Shown here piece after piece: positions 43,938-52,729 of a DNA stretch of 64,000 nucleotides; the first letter of the stretch is position 1, and each line of letters begins with the position of its first letter. The stretch is from positions 124,001 to 188,000 of the forward strand of contig CAWDDB010000013.1 of the NCBI GenBank assembly GCA_963800975.1, read 5' to 3'. A program made the position numbers and the translations under genes. The DNA is from JALYGY01 sp963800975 (GTDB lineage Bacteria > Actinomycetota > Rubrobacteria > Rubrobacterales > Rubrobacteraceae). Under the pieces are notes generated by a model. The model was not told the DNA's origin, ran no database searches, and saw nothing but the letters and a program-made list of their open reading frames with translations.

Positions 43938-43961
43938 TTTTGGAAACGTGAGGAGGTCGTT

Positions 43962-44876
43962 ATGGCGCCGCGGTTGGAAGGGAAGGTTGCGTTGGTGGCC
44001 GGGGGAACGCGCGGGGCGGGGCGTGGGATCTCGGTCGAGCTGGGAGCTGCGGGGGCCACGGTCTACGTGACCGGACGCTCCACGCGGGGGCGCCCCTCCG
44101 AGTACGACCGCCCCGAGACGATCGAGGAGACGGCCGCCCTGGTGGACGAGGCTGGCGGAAGTGGCGTCGCCGTTCGGGTCGACCATCTGGAACCGGATGA
44201 GGTGCGGGCCCTGGTGGAGCGCATCGAGGGCGAGCAGGGCCGTCTCGACGTGCTCGTCAACGACGTGTGGGGGGCCGAGCACCTTACCGAGTGGAATGTC
44301 CCCGTGTGGGAGCACTCCCTGGAGAAGGGGTTGCGAACACTGAGGTTGGCGATCGACACGCACATCACGACCAGCCACTTCGCCCTGCCCCTCCTGATCA
44401 AGAACGAGGGCGGATTGGTCGTCGAGATGACCGACGGCACCGCAGAGTACAACGTCGCCAACTACAGGCTGTCGCTGTACTACGACCTGGCGAAGACGTG
44501 CGTCATCCGCATGGCGTGGGCCCAGGCTCAGGAGCTCGCGCCCCACGGGTGTACGGCGGTCGCCCTGACACCAGGCTGGCTGCGCTCGGAGATGATGCTC
44601 GACATCTACGGCGTGGGCGAGTCGAACTGGCGCGATGCGACCGCCGCGCAGCCGCACTTCGCCATCTCCGAGACGCCGCGTTACGTGGGACGGGCCGTGG
44701 CCCACCTCGCTGCTGACCCCAAGGTCGCGCGTTGGAACGGTAGCTCCCTTTCTAGCGGCGGGCTCGCCAAGGAGTACGGCTTCACGGACCTCGACGGCTC
44801 TAGGCCCGACGCCTGGCGCTACCTCGTGGAGGTCCAAGACGCCGGCCTGCCGGCCGACACCACCGGGTACCGGTAA
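43962..44876 (+). CDS. Short-chain dehydrogenase/reductase
   Basis: The 304-residue SDR has ALVAGGTRGAGRGISVEL near residue 12, TGRSTRGRPSEYDRPETIEE, and LDVLVNDVWGAEHLTEW. The active-site stretch reads ANYRLSLYYDLAKT, which is YYDLAK rather than the usual YxxxK alone. GAGGAGGT precedes the ATG at 43962. It is divergent from the TetR gene and probably its target. Substrate unknown. Confidence 0.88.
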   Translation: MAPRLEGKVALVAGGTRGAGRGISVELGAAGATVYVTGRSTRGRPSEYDRPETIEETAALVDEAGGSGVAVRVDHLEPDEVRALVERIEGEQGRLDVLVNDVWGAEHLTEWNVPVWEHSLEKGLRTLRLAIDTHITTSHFALPLLIKNEGGLVVEMTDGTAEYNVANYRLSLYYDLAKTCVIRMAWAQAQELAPHGCTAVALTPGWLRSEMMLDIYGVGESNWRDATAAQPHFAISETPRYVGRAVAHLAADPKVARWNGSSLSSGGLAKEYGFTDLDGSRPDAWRYLVEVQDAGLPADTTGYR

Positions 44877-45228
44877 CGCCAGGGGCAGAGGACTCCGCCA
44901 TCCGCCCGGAACGCGCCTAGGACAGGGTCCGAACACCAACACCCGCGAGAGCACACTCCGAGAGGATCAGACGGTGCCGATGCCCTCGCCGGAACCGGGC
45001 CGCGGCCAAAGCGGAGCGTCCGCTTCGGGGAGAGCTGTGGAAGCCGCCACCAGCCGCAGCGTGACCCGCGCCGCGTGAAGTCGGCGGCGCGTCCGGTCTC
45101 GGCCGGAGATCCTCTCGCACCAGGTTGCCTCCGGCTGCCGCCTCTGCGGGTCCGGACTCTGTTTTCTCTCACCCTGTACGTAACCGACATCCGCGTGTCT
45201 CATTGCCCATGACTACGGACCAGTTCCT

Positions 45229-45265
45229 ACACCATGTTTTTGAGACCGGCTTTGATACATGGTGT
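45229..45265. repeat. Inverted repeat ACACCATGT / ACATGGTGT
   Basis: ACACCATGT (45229-45237) and ACATGGTGT (45257-45265) are perfect 9-base arms with a 19-base spacer. It could be a recombinase or regulator site at the island end. Confidence 0.4.
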
Positions 45266-45376
45266 GGACGCCAGAGCGGAGGTTGTCCACACGCCTGCGG
45301 GACGTCTTTATACCGTTCGTTCGCGAGACTCCGGGGGCCCAACCACCGTGGGTCCCGATCGGTGCCGCGATCCGGT

Positions 45377-45639
<263 letters not shown>

Positions 45640-46109
45640 GCGGCGGGGCAGGGGCAGGCACCGCTTCCGCTCGAAGCGCCGGTTCTCCTCGATGCACGCC
45701 GGGGCGACCTTCACGCCAGATACGCAAGATCACCGTCCCTCCCCCGTCCCACCGAGACTGGGTCAAGCAGGCGCAGTTTGACCGCGGCGACGAGGTCTCA
45801 CCACCGAAGAGTGAATATCTCGACCAGAACTTTCCAGGCGACCACTTTTTGGGTCCTGAGGATTACCGGCTTTCGTTCCGCGGACCGAGGTGCGCCGGTC
45901 CTCCTCGAAGTACCGTGCATGCTCAGAACGCTGACCGCAAGGAGAGCAGATGGGCGCGGTATGGGTCTCGAATAGACCGGGGGCGGCACGGATCAGCTGG
46001 GCGCGGTGGTCGGCGTATTCCTGGCGCTGGGCTGCGCCTACCGAAACGGCCTGTCGTCCTTGCCCCTCAGGCGCGCTGGCGGCGGACCGGTTGGTGTGAG
46101 GGAGCCGCG

Positions 46110-46802
46110 GTGAGCGTCGAGGCACTTGTTTACCTGCTGGAAGCCCATCCCTACCTCTTGCTGTTCCCGCTGGTGGCGCTGGAGGGTCCGCTCGCCACGA
46201 TCTGCGCCGGTTTCCTCGTCTCGGCCGGATTTATGAGCTGGCCGTTGGCCTACGCTCTCGCCGTGACCGCCGACCTCACCGCGGACACCCTCTACTACCT
46301 GCTGGGGCGCTCCGCGCGTCACCCGCGGGTGGGCTGCCTACTCCACCGCGTCGGCCTGACACAGGAGAGGTTGGCGGCGATGGAGGTGGCGTTCCGGAGT
46401 AAAGAAGCCAGGACGGTTGTAGGCGCGAAGGTCACCGAAATTGCGGCGGTACCGATGTTAATCACGGCGGGGCTCATGAAGATGGGCTACGGGCGCTTCC
46501 TGGCCTGGAACGCGTCGGTCGCCCTGCTGAAGACCGGGGTCCTGCTGGCCGTGGGCTTCTTCGCTGGCGGGCAGGTCCTGAGCCTCGCCCAGCGTCTGGA
46601 CCCCGGTTCGGCCGTCCCACTGGCACTGCTCGCGCTCGTGGCGGTCGGCTACCTGATGGTCTCAAGACGGCTCTACATTCGGAAACCGGTAAACCCAGAA
46701 CAGGAGTCGAAGGAAAACGATGAAAATCCTGGCGGTAACGTCTCACCAGCCAGCGGGTGTTCGACTAGCCGGACGAGCGCAGATGGCAGGTGGGACAAAT
46801 GA
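46110..46802 (+). CDS. DedA/VTT-like membrane protein
   Basis: The 230-residue product has four or five membrane segments: HPYLLLFPLVALEGPLATI, GFLVSAGFMSWPLAYALAVT, VPMLITAGLMKMGY and AVPLALLALVAVGYLMV. The DedA loop, usually GRFxPxxR, reads VVGAKVTEIAAVPMLI, so the key arginine is missing. DedA proteins move lipid carriers or phospholipids across the membrane. GTG 46110 has GAGGGAG upstream. A Ser/Asn-rich tail of 35 residues ends in an overlap (ATGA) with the next gene. Confidence 0.75.
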   Translation: MSVEALVYLLEAHPYLLLFPLVALEGPLATICAGFLVSAGFMSWPLAYALAVTADLTADTLYYLLGRSARHPRVGCLLHRVGLTQERLAAMEVAFRSKEARTVVGAKVTEIAAVPMLITAGLMKMGYGRFLAWNASVALLKTGVLLAVGFFAGGQVLSLAQRLDPGSAVPLALLALVAVGYLMVSRRLYIRKPVNPEQESKENDENPGGNVSPASGCSTSRTSADGRWDK

Positions 46803-48682
46803 GACGTTACGGCTACGTCATCGGACCACTGTTGGGCCTCCTGCTGCCAGCCCTGACCATCGGCCTGATCGCCGTCCGGACGGAGGAGGTGCCTCGGGTG
46901 GTGAGCGTCTGGCCGCTCCTCGCGGCGCTGGGCGCCTCCGCAGCGACCTGGTGGCTCCAGGGTCTTATCGTCGCCGTCCTGGCGCGGCCTCAACTTGACA
47001 GCCTCCGGGTGGGGGACATGTTCCGCGTCTACATGGCGGGCACGTTCGTGGCGCTCGTTTCGCCCATAAGGGGAGCAGAGATCCCCTACGAGGTGTACCT
47101 GCTAAAGCGTCTCGGCCTCTCGGCTGGAGAGGGGAGCAACGTGGTGGTCACCAGGGTCTTGCTCGACGCCGCCGTCTTGACCCCCGCGGCGCTTGTCGCC
47201 GCGTTTGCCCTCTACTCTTCCGCGCTCCCCGAGGTGCAAAACCCCGGCCTTTTCCTGGCGGGCCTAGCCTCCGCCGTAGCCCTGGCCGCGGTCGCCTTCC
47301 TGGTGCGCAGGAGAATACGAGGAAGCGGGGGGAAGAGAACACTGCGTCTCGGTGGATCGGTCTGGCAGGCGAAAGCGGGGGCGAAGATCTCCGGCTTTCT
47401 GAGGGATATGCGGCGGAGCTTCGCCTCGTATTGGCGTCCGGGGCACAGGGCCACCCTGGCCTACGCCATCGCCCTCGCGATCGTCTACTGGGCGTTCCGC
47501 CTCTCCGCCGGCCCTCTGGCGTTGATGGCGGTGGGGTGGTCCGGCGACTGGCTCCCCGTGGTGGGGGCCCAACTGCTCCTGGCCTCCTTCGTCCTCCCGT
47601 TCGTCCCGACCCCAGGTGGCGGCGGCGCGAGGGAGCTGGGTTTAGCGGCGCTTCTCTCCGGCTACGTGCCGGAGGGGCAGCTGCTGAGCGGGATCGTCGT
47701 CCACACCGTCCTGTCCCACTGGCTGCCTTTGATCGCCGGTGCCTTCTTCGCCGGTCACGAGTTGCGGCGGGGGACCTTTCGACGCGGTGGAGGGCGGAAT
47801 GCCGCAGGCCAGGGTGTCCACGCCGAAGCCAATGCACAGGTCTTGCTGGCCGCTCCTCGCATCACTTCCCCGCGGCGTTACGTTTTGTCCGGCAACCAGG
47901 AACCGGAGGAGAACATGGCAGCACCACGAGGCAAACCCTCCGACAGACCGTATCTCGGGAGGGAGCAAGGCCTGAGGAAGCCTCCGGCGACGACCAGGTT
48001 CTTCAACGGATTGGGACGGCGAGTCGCATACTTCTACGTCCGGCGGCTGATGCGATCGGACATCGAGTGGGGGACCGAACTGCCATCGGGTGCGAAGATC
48101 ATCGCCGTTAACCATCCGACGACGACGGACCCTTTCCTGATGATGTCTTGGCCGTTCGAGCCGATCTACATCCTCATCAGCGAAGCCGCTTTCGAGGTGC
48201 CGCTGGTCGGACGATTCTTGCGTCTCGCGGGACACATACCCGTCTACGCCGATCGCGGACGCGAAGCGTTCGAGGCCGCACTACGCCTGCTGGGCGAGGG
48301 AAAAACCGTGGGCATCTTCCCGGAAGGCGCCTTGAGCGAGGATGACGGACAACTCGTGAGTGCGCGGAGCGGAGCGGTCAGGCTGGCCGTAACGGCGCAG
48401 GTGCCGATCGTCCCGGCTGGCATCGCGCCAGACTGGCACTTCGTCACCGCGCGCCAGTGGCGGCGATCCGGAGCAAGCGAGCAGATGCGGTGGTTCTGGC
48501 TCGGAGCGTACGAAGTATCCGTGGGGGAGCCGCTGGTGTTCGAGCACGCCGTGGACGATCGCGAGGCGGTCAAACGGTCAACGGACATCCTGACAGGAGA
48601 GATCGAGCGACTTATGCAACGGAGTGCAGATCGATTACTGCGCGCAAGCTGGCCTCTCATTACCAGGCAACACGAAGGGTAG
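46799..48682 (+). CDS. Fusion: lysyl-PG-synthase-like flippase domain plus PlsC acyltransferase
   Basis: Residues 1-330 form the membrane domain seen in MprF/AglD (UPF0104), with VYMAGTFVALVSPIRGAEIP, LLKRLGLSAGEGSNVVVTRV and FVPTPGGGGARELGLAALL. Residues 373-627 are a 1-acylglycerol-3-phosphate acyltransferase: the HX4D motif in NHPTTTDPFLM, GHIPVYADRG, FPEGALSED and VPIVPAGIAP. The linker is polar, and the PlsC part has its own ATG (47915) with GGAGGAG, so it may also be made separately. ATG 46799 overlaps the DedA stop. The pair suggests a phospholipid synthesis and transport unit. Confidence 0.85.
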   Translation: MRRYGYVIGPLLGLLLPALTIGLIAVRTEEVPRVVSVWPLLAALGASAATWWLQGLIVAVLARPQLDSLRVGDMFRVYMAGTFVALVSPIRGAEIPYEVYLLKRLGLSAGEGSNVVVTRVLLDAAVLTPAALVAAFALYSSALPEVQNPGLFLAGLASAVALAAVAFLVRRRIRGSGGKRTLRLGGSVWQAKAGAKISGFLRDMRRSFASYWRPGHRATLAYAIALAIVYWAFRLSAGPLALMAVGWSGDWLPVVGAQLLLASFVLPFVPTPGGGGARELGLAALLSGYVPEGQLLSGIVVHTVLSHWLPLIAGAFFAGHELRRGTFRRGGGRNAAGQGVHAEANAQVLLAAPRITSPRRYVLSGNQEPEENMAAPRGKPSDRPYLGREQGLRKPPATTRFFNGLGRRVAYFYVRRLMRSDIEWGTELPSGAKIIAVNHPTTTDPFLMMSWPFEPIYILISEAAFEVPLVGRFLRLAGHIPVYADRGREAFEAALRLLGEGKTVGIFPEGALSEDDGQLVSARSGAVRLAVTAQVPIVPAGIAPDWHFVTARQWRRSGASEQMRWFWLGAYEVSVGEPLVFEHAVDDREAVKRSTDILTGEIERLMQRSADRLLRASWPLITRQHEG

Positions 48683-48783
48683 GCGCTGGATCTTCACCTT
48701 TCCTCTACCGTTTGCCCGATGGCTTTCCATCCGAGAGAACAGTATCGTCGAACTCGACATCCGTTGGTAGCGGTGAGGAGAAC

Positions 48784-49041
48784 ATGCGCAGGCTCGTCCA
48801 TTACGTTTCGGTGACCCAGGACGGCTTCATCGGCTCGGAGAAGACGGCGTTGACGTCCGTCGCTAGGGCCACGCCCGTGGCGTCCTCCGCGGGGGCCATC
48901 GTGCCGCAGCCGGTGGTGTCTTCAGGTGCGAGAGGTCCGGCAAGTCCTCGGAGGGCGGCAAGGCTCTTCTCGGGTTGCGGAACAACCGGGACCCGCAAGG
49001 GCCGCTTTACTGCATGGGTTGTGTCACCCGGAGTTCGGTAA
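48784..49041 (+). pseudogene. Truncated dihydrofolate reductase-like (RibD C-terminal) fragment
   Basis: RRLVHYVSVTQDGFIGS is the start of a DHFR-family protein of the RibD C-terminal type, with GAGGAGA before the ATG. Similarity ends after 18 residues; the rest (SVARATPVASSAGAIV...) is unrelated, and the family is about 180 residues. Region 48683-49193 has nothing else that I can support. Confidence 0.5.
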
Positions 49042-49193
49042 CTATACCGGGATGGGATTGGAGACTACGCTCGTAGATTAGACGCGGTTGGTTCCAGGGG
49101 ACCACGCGAATTACTCCTCCGGACCGATGGCAGGGCGCGGACCGCGGAATAAGCTAGTCGCGTGGGCTGGAGAGCGTAGAGAAGGAGTTGGTG

Positions 49194-49868
49194 ATGCAGA
49201 CGGAGCAGCAGAACTACGGCGAGGCGGGAGGCCATCCTGGCGAAGACCCAAGAAGGGCGTCCACCGGCTCCGCAACGGCGGAGTTTACTTACACCAATCC
49301 AGTAGAAAGCTTCGTGGGCACGGTCAGGGATCTGGTTACCCGGCCTGTGGACTTCTTTCGCGGCATAGCCCGGCGGGGAGACTTCGTGAATCCCCTGACC
49401 TTCGCCCTGGTGTGCGCGATGATCTCGGCTGCAATAGGCGGTTTTCTAGGAGTACTGTACGCCACCGTGGGCATAGGGGACACGGGCGTCGGGGGAGCGA
49501 TGGGGGCCTTGGTAGCCTCTTTGTTCTTAACGCCGATCATCTCCGCGATAGCGTTGTTTATAGGAGCCGGCATTCTGCACTTGCTGGTCGCCCTGGTCGT
49601 CAAGCCCGCTAATTCCGGCTTCGAGGCCACGTTCCGGGTGGTTTCTTACTCAAACGTTGGGCAGCTCGTGGGCTGGGTCCCGGTAGTGGGACCGCTGGTG
49701 GCCGCCGTAGCTTCCATAGTCCTGTCTGTTATCGGTGTGCGGGAAGTTCACGAGACGACGACCGGCAAGGCTGCGCTCGTGGTTCTGATTCCCGCTGCGG
49801 TGGGGCTGTTGATAGCGTTGCTCCTTATTGCGCTAGTAGGTGCTGTCCTGTTGTTTGCCTCGCAGTAA
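49194..49868 (+). CDS. Yip1-family membrane protein
   Basis: The 224-residue product has a polar N-terminus, then LVTRPVDFFRGIARRGDFVN PLTF and five membrane segments, with PANSGFEATFRVVSYSN VGQLVGWVP as the Yip1 core. GAAGGAG stands six bases before the ATG at 49194; upstream TTG and GTG codons in frame are less well placed. Bacterial Yip1 proteins have no settled role. Confidence 0.82.
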   Translation: MQTEQQNYGEAGGHPGEDPRRASTGSATAEFTYTNPVESFVGTVRDLVTRPVDFFRGIARRGDFVNPLTFALVCAMISAAIGGFLGVLYATVGIGDTGVGGAMGALVASLFLTPIISAIALFIGAGILHLLVALVVKPANSGFEATFRVVSYSNVGQLVGWVPVVGPLVAAVASIVLSVIGVREVHETTTGKAALVVLIPAAVGLLIALLLIALVGAVLLFASQ

Positions 49869-49923
49869 TTGGGCATCCGTGCCGGTGAGTTAGCCAATCT
49901 AGGTTGTCCCTAAACCGGTAAAC

Positions 49924-49978
49924 GGTATCCTCCCGATCAGAAGGCTACCCGAAGCCTTTTCCGAACCGGGAGGATACC
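49924..49978. terminator. Nested inverted repeats between convergent genes
   Basis: GGTATCCTCCCG (49924-49935) pairs perfectly with CGGGAGGATACC (49967-49978). Inside, AAGGCT (49941-49946) pairs with AGCCTT (49953-49958). The structure lies between the Yip1 stop and the RidA stop and could end both transcripts. Confidence 0.55.
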
Positions 49979-50038
49979 TTGTCGTTGGCGTCTGTCCCGC
50001 TGCCTCTGCTAGTTCTCAGAGGTTCGCCTCACGGCCTC

Positions 50039-50464
50039 CTACTGCGGCACAACAGCGACGGCGTCCATCTCCACCAGGAAGTCCGGATGCGCTAGAGCCG
50101 AAACGAACACCCCCGTGATAGCCGGTGGGTTGGGTGTCTCGGGCCAAGCGTTCTGGAATGCGGCAAAACCGGCCTGCAGCGATTGCCCCTCGACTATATA
50201 GATGTTCCACTTGATGATGTGCTCGGGTCCCGCACCGCCCGCCGCGAGCGCCGCGCGCAGGTTAACTAAGATCTGCTCGACCTGCGCCACGATGTCGTCC
50301 TTGCCAACTATCTCCCCTGAGGCGTTTATCGCATCCTGACCGCCGATGTGCACGGTCCTGACGTTTCCTTCAACGACGACGACGTTCGTGAAGGCGGGGT
50401 TCTTGTTTAGGGAATCAGGGTTGATGTAGCGCACCGACCCAGCGTTATTGGGGAAGTCGGACAT
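50039..50464 (-). CDS. RidA family (YjgF/YER057c/UK114) protein
   Basis: The 141-residue product has the RidA pattern: AFTNVVVVEGNVRTVHIGGQ near residue 25, QVEQILVNLRAALAAGGAG, and PPAITGVFVSALAHPDFLVEMDAVAV at the end. The usual substrate-binding arginine in the closing PxR(S/T) motif is replaced (PPAITGV), so it may not be a true enamine deaminase. AAAGGA precedes the ATG. An intergenic repeat copy stands about 67 bases before it, reading toward the gene. Confidence 0.85.
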   Translation of the reverse strand: MSDFPNNAGSVRYINPDSLNKNPAFTNVVVVEGNVRTVHIGGQDAINASGEIVGKDDIVAQVEQILVNLRAALAAGGAGPEHIIKWNIYIVEGQSLQAGFAAFQNAWPETPNPPAITGVFVSALAHPDFLVEMDAVAVVPQ

Positions 50465-50529
50465 CTCAAGAGTCCTTTCGTTCGCGATTCGACTGCCCGC
50501 TAATATTACGCAGGCCGCGAGCTGTGCCC

Positions 50530-50745
50530 ATCGCTATTCACCCAAGTGCCTAGAAGGGATTCACGGAGGTCCGCATGGCCGAGCTGCGAGGCGGCCTTCG
50601 CCCTGCGGGCGACGTTCTCGGCGCCGCGAACCTCGACGACTGTCCCGCTGCCCCGGTCCTCGCGGAGCACGATGTCGGGATCGAGCACGGCGACGAGGGC
50701 GTCGAGGTCTCCATCGCGCGCGGCGGTGAGGAAGGCTTCAACGAC
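50530..50745 (-). pseudogene. Fragment of an ECF41-type sigma factor C-terminal domain
   Basis: On the minus strand the frame reads VVEAFLTAARDGDLDALVAV, LDPDIVLREDRGSGTVVEVR and GAENVARRAKAASQLGHADL. This is the SnoaL-like C-terminal extension of SigJ/ECF41 sigma factors. The sigma-70 domains and the end are missing, and the frame runs into an intergenic repeat copy. Confidence 0.55.
50531..50560 (-). repeat. Intergenic repeat family, copy 6
   Basis: On the minus strand it reads TCCCTTCTAGGCACTTGG then GTGAATAGCGATGGG, matching copy 4 (CTTCTACGCACTCCA, GTGAATAGGGGCGGG). The TCCGAG block is not clear here. Confidence 0.5.
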
Positions 50746-50854
50746 TCCTTGCCGCTAACGATAATTAACTCTCTCGTAACACGGCCGGGCGCAGGAATGC
50801 GTAGACTGCTCCTGGTGGGCGACTGGCCGCCCTCACTGGTGAAGGGAGCAGACG

Positions 50855-51679
50855 ATGAGTACGATCACCACGGAAGACGGCACCGAGATCTACTACAAGG
50901 ACTGGGGCTCGGGCCACCCGGTGGTTTTCAGCCATGGCTGGCCGCTTTCGGGCGACGACTGGGACACCCAAATGCTGTTCTTCCTACAGCACGGCTACCG
51001 CGTCATCGCCCATGACCGGCGCGGGCACGGACGCTCCACGCAGACCAGCGACGGTCACGACATGGACCATTACGCCGACGACCTAGCGGCGCTGACTGCC
51101 CATCTCGACCTCCAGGACGCCGTCCACATTGGACACTCCACCGGCGGCGGCGAAGTCGTGCACTACATCGCCCGACACGGTGAAAGCCGCGTGGCGAAAG
51201 CGGTATTGATCAGTGCGGTGCCGCCCCTCATGGTACAGACCGACGCCAACCCCGGCGGCCTGCCGAAGAGCGTATTCGACGACTTCCAGGCCCAACTCGC
51301 CGCCAACCGGTCCGAGTTCTACCGCGCCGTGCCCTCGGGTCCCTTCTACGGCTATAACCGGCCCGGCGTGGAATCCTCGGAAGCCATCATCGACAACTGG
51401 TGGCGCCAGGGAATGATGGGCGGGGCAAAGGCACACTACGACGGCATCGTCGCCTTCTCCCAGACCGATTTCACCGAGGACCTCAAGAAGATCACGGTGC
51501 CGGTCCTGGTCATGCACGGCGATGACGACCAGATCGTTCCCTACGCCGACTCCGCACCGCTGTCCGCGCAGCTCCTGCAAAACGGAACGCTGAAGACGTA
51601 CGAAGGATTCCCGCACGGCATGCCGACCACCGAGGCCGAGACGATCAACGCCGACCTGCTGGACTTCCTCAGAAAGTAA
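50855..51679 (+). CDS. Alpha/beta hydrolase, non-heme chloroperoxidase/arylesterase type
   Basis: The 274-residue enzyme has VVFSHGWPLSGDDW, HDRRGHGRSTQ, nucleophile Ser95 in HIGHSTGGGEVVHY, the aspartate in LVMHGDDDQIVP and histidine in GFPHGMPTT. This is the perhydrolase/chloroperoxidase group, which makes peracids in vitro; the natural role is usually ester hydrolysis. AAGGGAG precedes the ATG. Confidence 0.92.
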   Translation: MSTITTEDGTEIYYKDWGSGHPVVFSHGWPLSGDDWDTQMLFFLQHGYRVIAHDRRGHGRSTQTSDGHDMDHYADDLAALTAHLDLQDAVHIGHSTGGGEVVHYIARHGESRVAKAVLISAVPPLMVQTDANPGGLPKSVFDDFQAQLAANRSEFYRAVPSGPFYGYNRPGVESSEAIIDNWWRQGMMGGAKAHYDGIVAFSQTDFTEDLKKITVPVLVMHGDDDQIVPYADSAPLSAQLLQNGTLKTYEGFPHGMPTTEAETINADLLDFLRK

Positions 51680-51702
51680 AGAGTTCCACAACCATGGTGG
51701 GG

Positions 51703-51738
51703 CCCTTTTACCCACCTTCGCAGAAGGGGTGTTCTCCA
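51703..51738 (-). repeat. Intergenic repeat family, copy 7 (degenerate)
   Basis: On the minus strand it reads CTGGAGAACACCCC, then AAGGTGGGTAAAAGGG. It lies 24 bases after the chloroperoxidase stop. The two blocks are about 24 bases apart. Confidence 0.4.
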
Positions 51739-51822
51739 GAGTAGCCTGGAAGAAGATGCGCCGGGAGCTCGCGTGTTGCACACTGGGCATCGGAAAGAGA
51801 ACAGTGCCGTCAGGAGGAAACC

Positions 51823-52665
51823 GTGACCGTCAACGACGCACCTAACCCGGCAGCCCCCGACACGATCGTGCTGGTCCACGGCTTCTGGGTTACCCCGCTC
51901 AGCTGGGAGAAGTGGGTGGAGCGCTACGAGGACAAGGGCTACCGGGTGATTGCCCCCGCATACCCCGGCTTCGAGGTCGGGGTCGAGGCGCTGAGGGAGG
52001 ACCCATCCCCCATAGAGGCGCTCACCTTCCCCGCCGTCGTCGAGCACATCGGGGGTATCATCGACGGACTCGACAAGCCGCCTATCATCATCGGACACTC
52101 GGCGGGCGGGGTGCTCACCCAGATCCTGCTCGACCACGGCTTCGGCGCAGCAGGCGTAGCCATAGACTCCGTGCCCGCAGAGGGCGTCAAGGTGGTGCCG
52201 GTCTCTCAGATCCGGTCGCTCTTCCCTTTCCTGAGGAACCCCGCCAACCGCCACAAGGCCGTCGGCTTCACCCCAGAGCAGTGGCACTACGCCTTCACGA
52301 ACACCCTCTCGCGAGAAGAGTCGGACGAGGTCTACGAGCGCTACCACATACCCGCCTCGGGCAGGCTCGTGTGGGTCGGGGCCACCGCCAACTTCACGCC
52401 GGGGCACCAGGAGAACTACGTCAACTTCAGGAACGAAGACCGCGCGCCCTTGCTGTTCATAGCGGGTAGCGAGGACAACATCATCCCGCCCGCGGTCAAC
52501 GAGTCCAACGTCAAGCACTACCGCCACGCCAAGAGCCCCACCGACTACAAGGAGTTCGAGGGACGCTCGCACTACGGCGTCATCGGGGGCGAGGGCTGGG
52601 AGGAGGTCGCGGACTACGCCCTGGAGTGGGCAGAGGCGAACGCAGTGAAGCAACCCGCCACCTGA
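51823..52665 (+). CDS. Alpha/beta hydrolase
   Basis: The 280-residue protein has TIVLVHGFWVTPLSWEKWV, nucleophile Ser93 in IIIGHSAGGVLTQI, an aspartate region LLFIAGSEDNIIPP and histidine in EGRSHYGVIGG. GTG 51823 has AGGAGG upstream. It lies next to another hydrolase and an SDR, in the kind of accessory gene patch also seen at 7-11 kb. Substrate unknown. Confidence 0.9.
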   Translation: MTVNDAPNPAAPDTIVLVHGFWVTPLSWEKWVERYEDKGYRVIAPAYPGFEVGVEALREDPSPIEALTFPAVVEHIGGIIDGLDKPPIIIGHSAGGVLTQILLDHGFGAAGVAIDSVPAEGVKVVPVSQIRSLFPFLRNPANRHKAVGFTPEQWHYAFTNTLSREESDEVYERYHIPASGRLVWVGATANFTPGHQENYVNFRNEDRAPLLFIAGSEDNIIPPAVNESNVKHYRHAKSPTDYKEFEGRSHYGVIGGEGWEEVADYALEWAEANAVKQPAT

Positions 52666-52680
52666 GCTCGGCGCACCCGT

Positions 52681-52718
52681 CTATTCACCCGACATCGTGG
52701 TAGGTGGGTTCTCGGAAG
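52681..52718 (-). repeat. Intergenic repeat family, copy 8
   Basis: On the minus strand it reads CTTCCGAGAACCCACCTACC, then GGGTGAATAG 28 bases after the TCCGAG start. It lies 15 bases after the hydrolase stop and 12 bases before the SDR stop on the other strand. Confidence 0.6.
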
Positions 52719-52729
52719 TCCGCCGGTTC

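Noticed and set aside
44819..45190. A minus-strand protein of 123 residues at the island end
   Set aside because: It overlaps the SDR end, has Arg/Pro/Ser-rich low-information sequence and no ribosome binding site.
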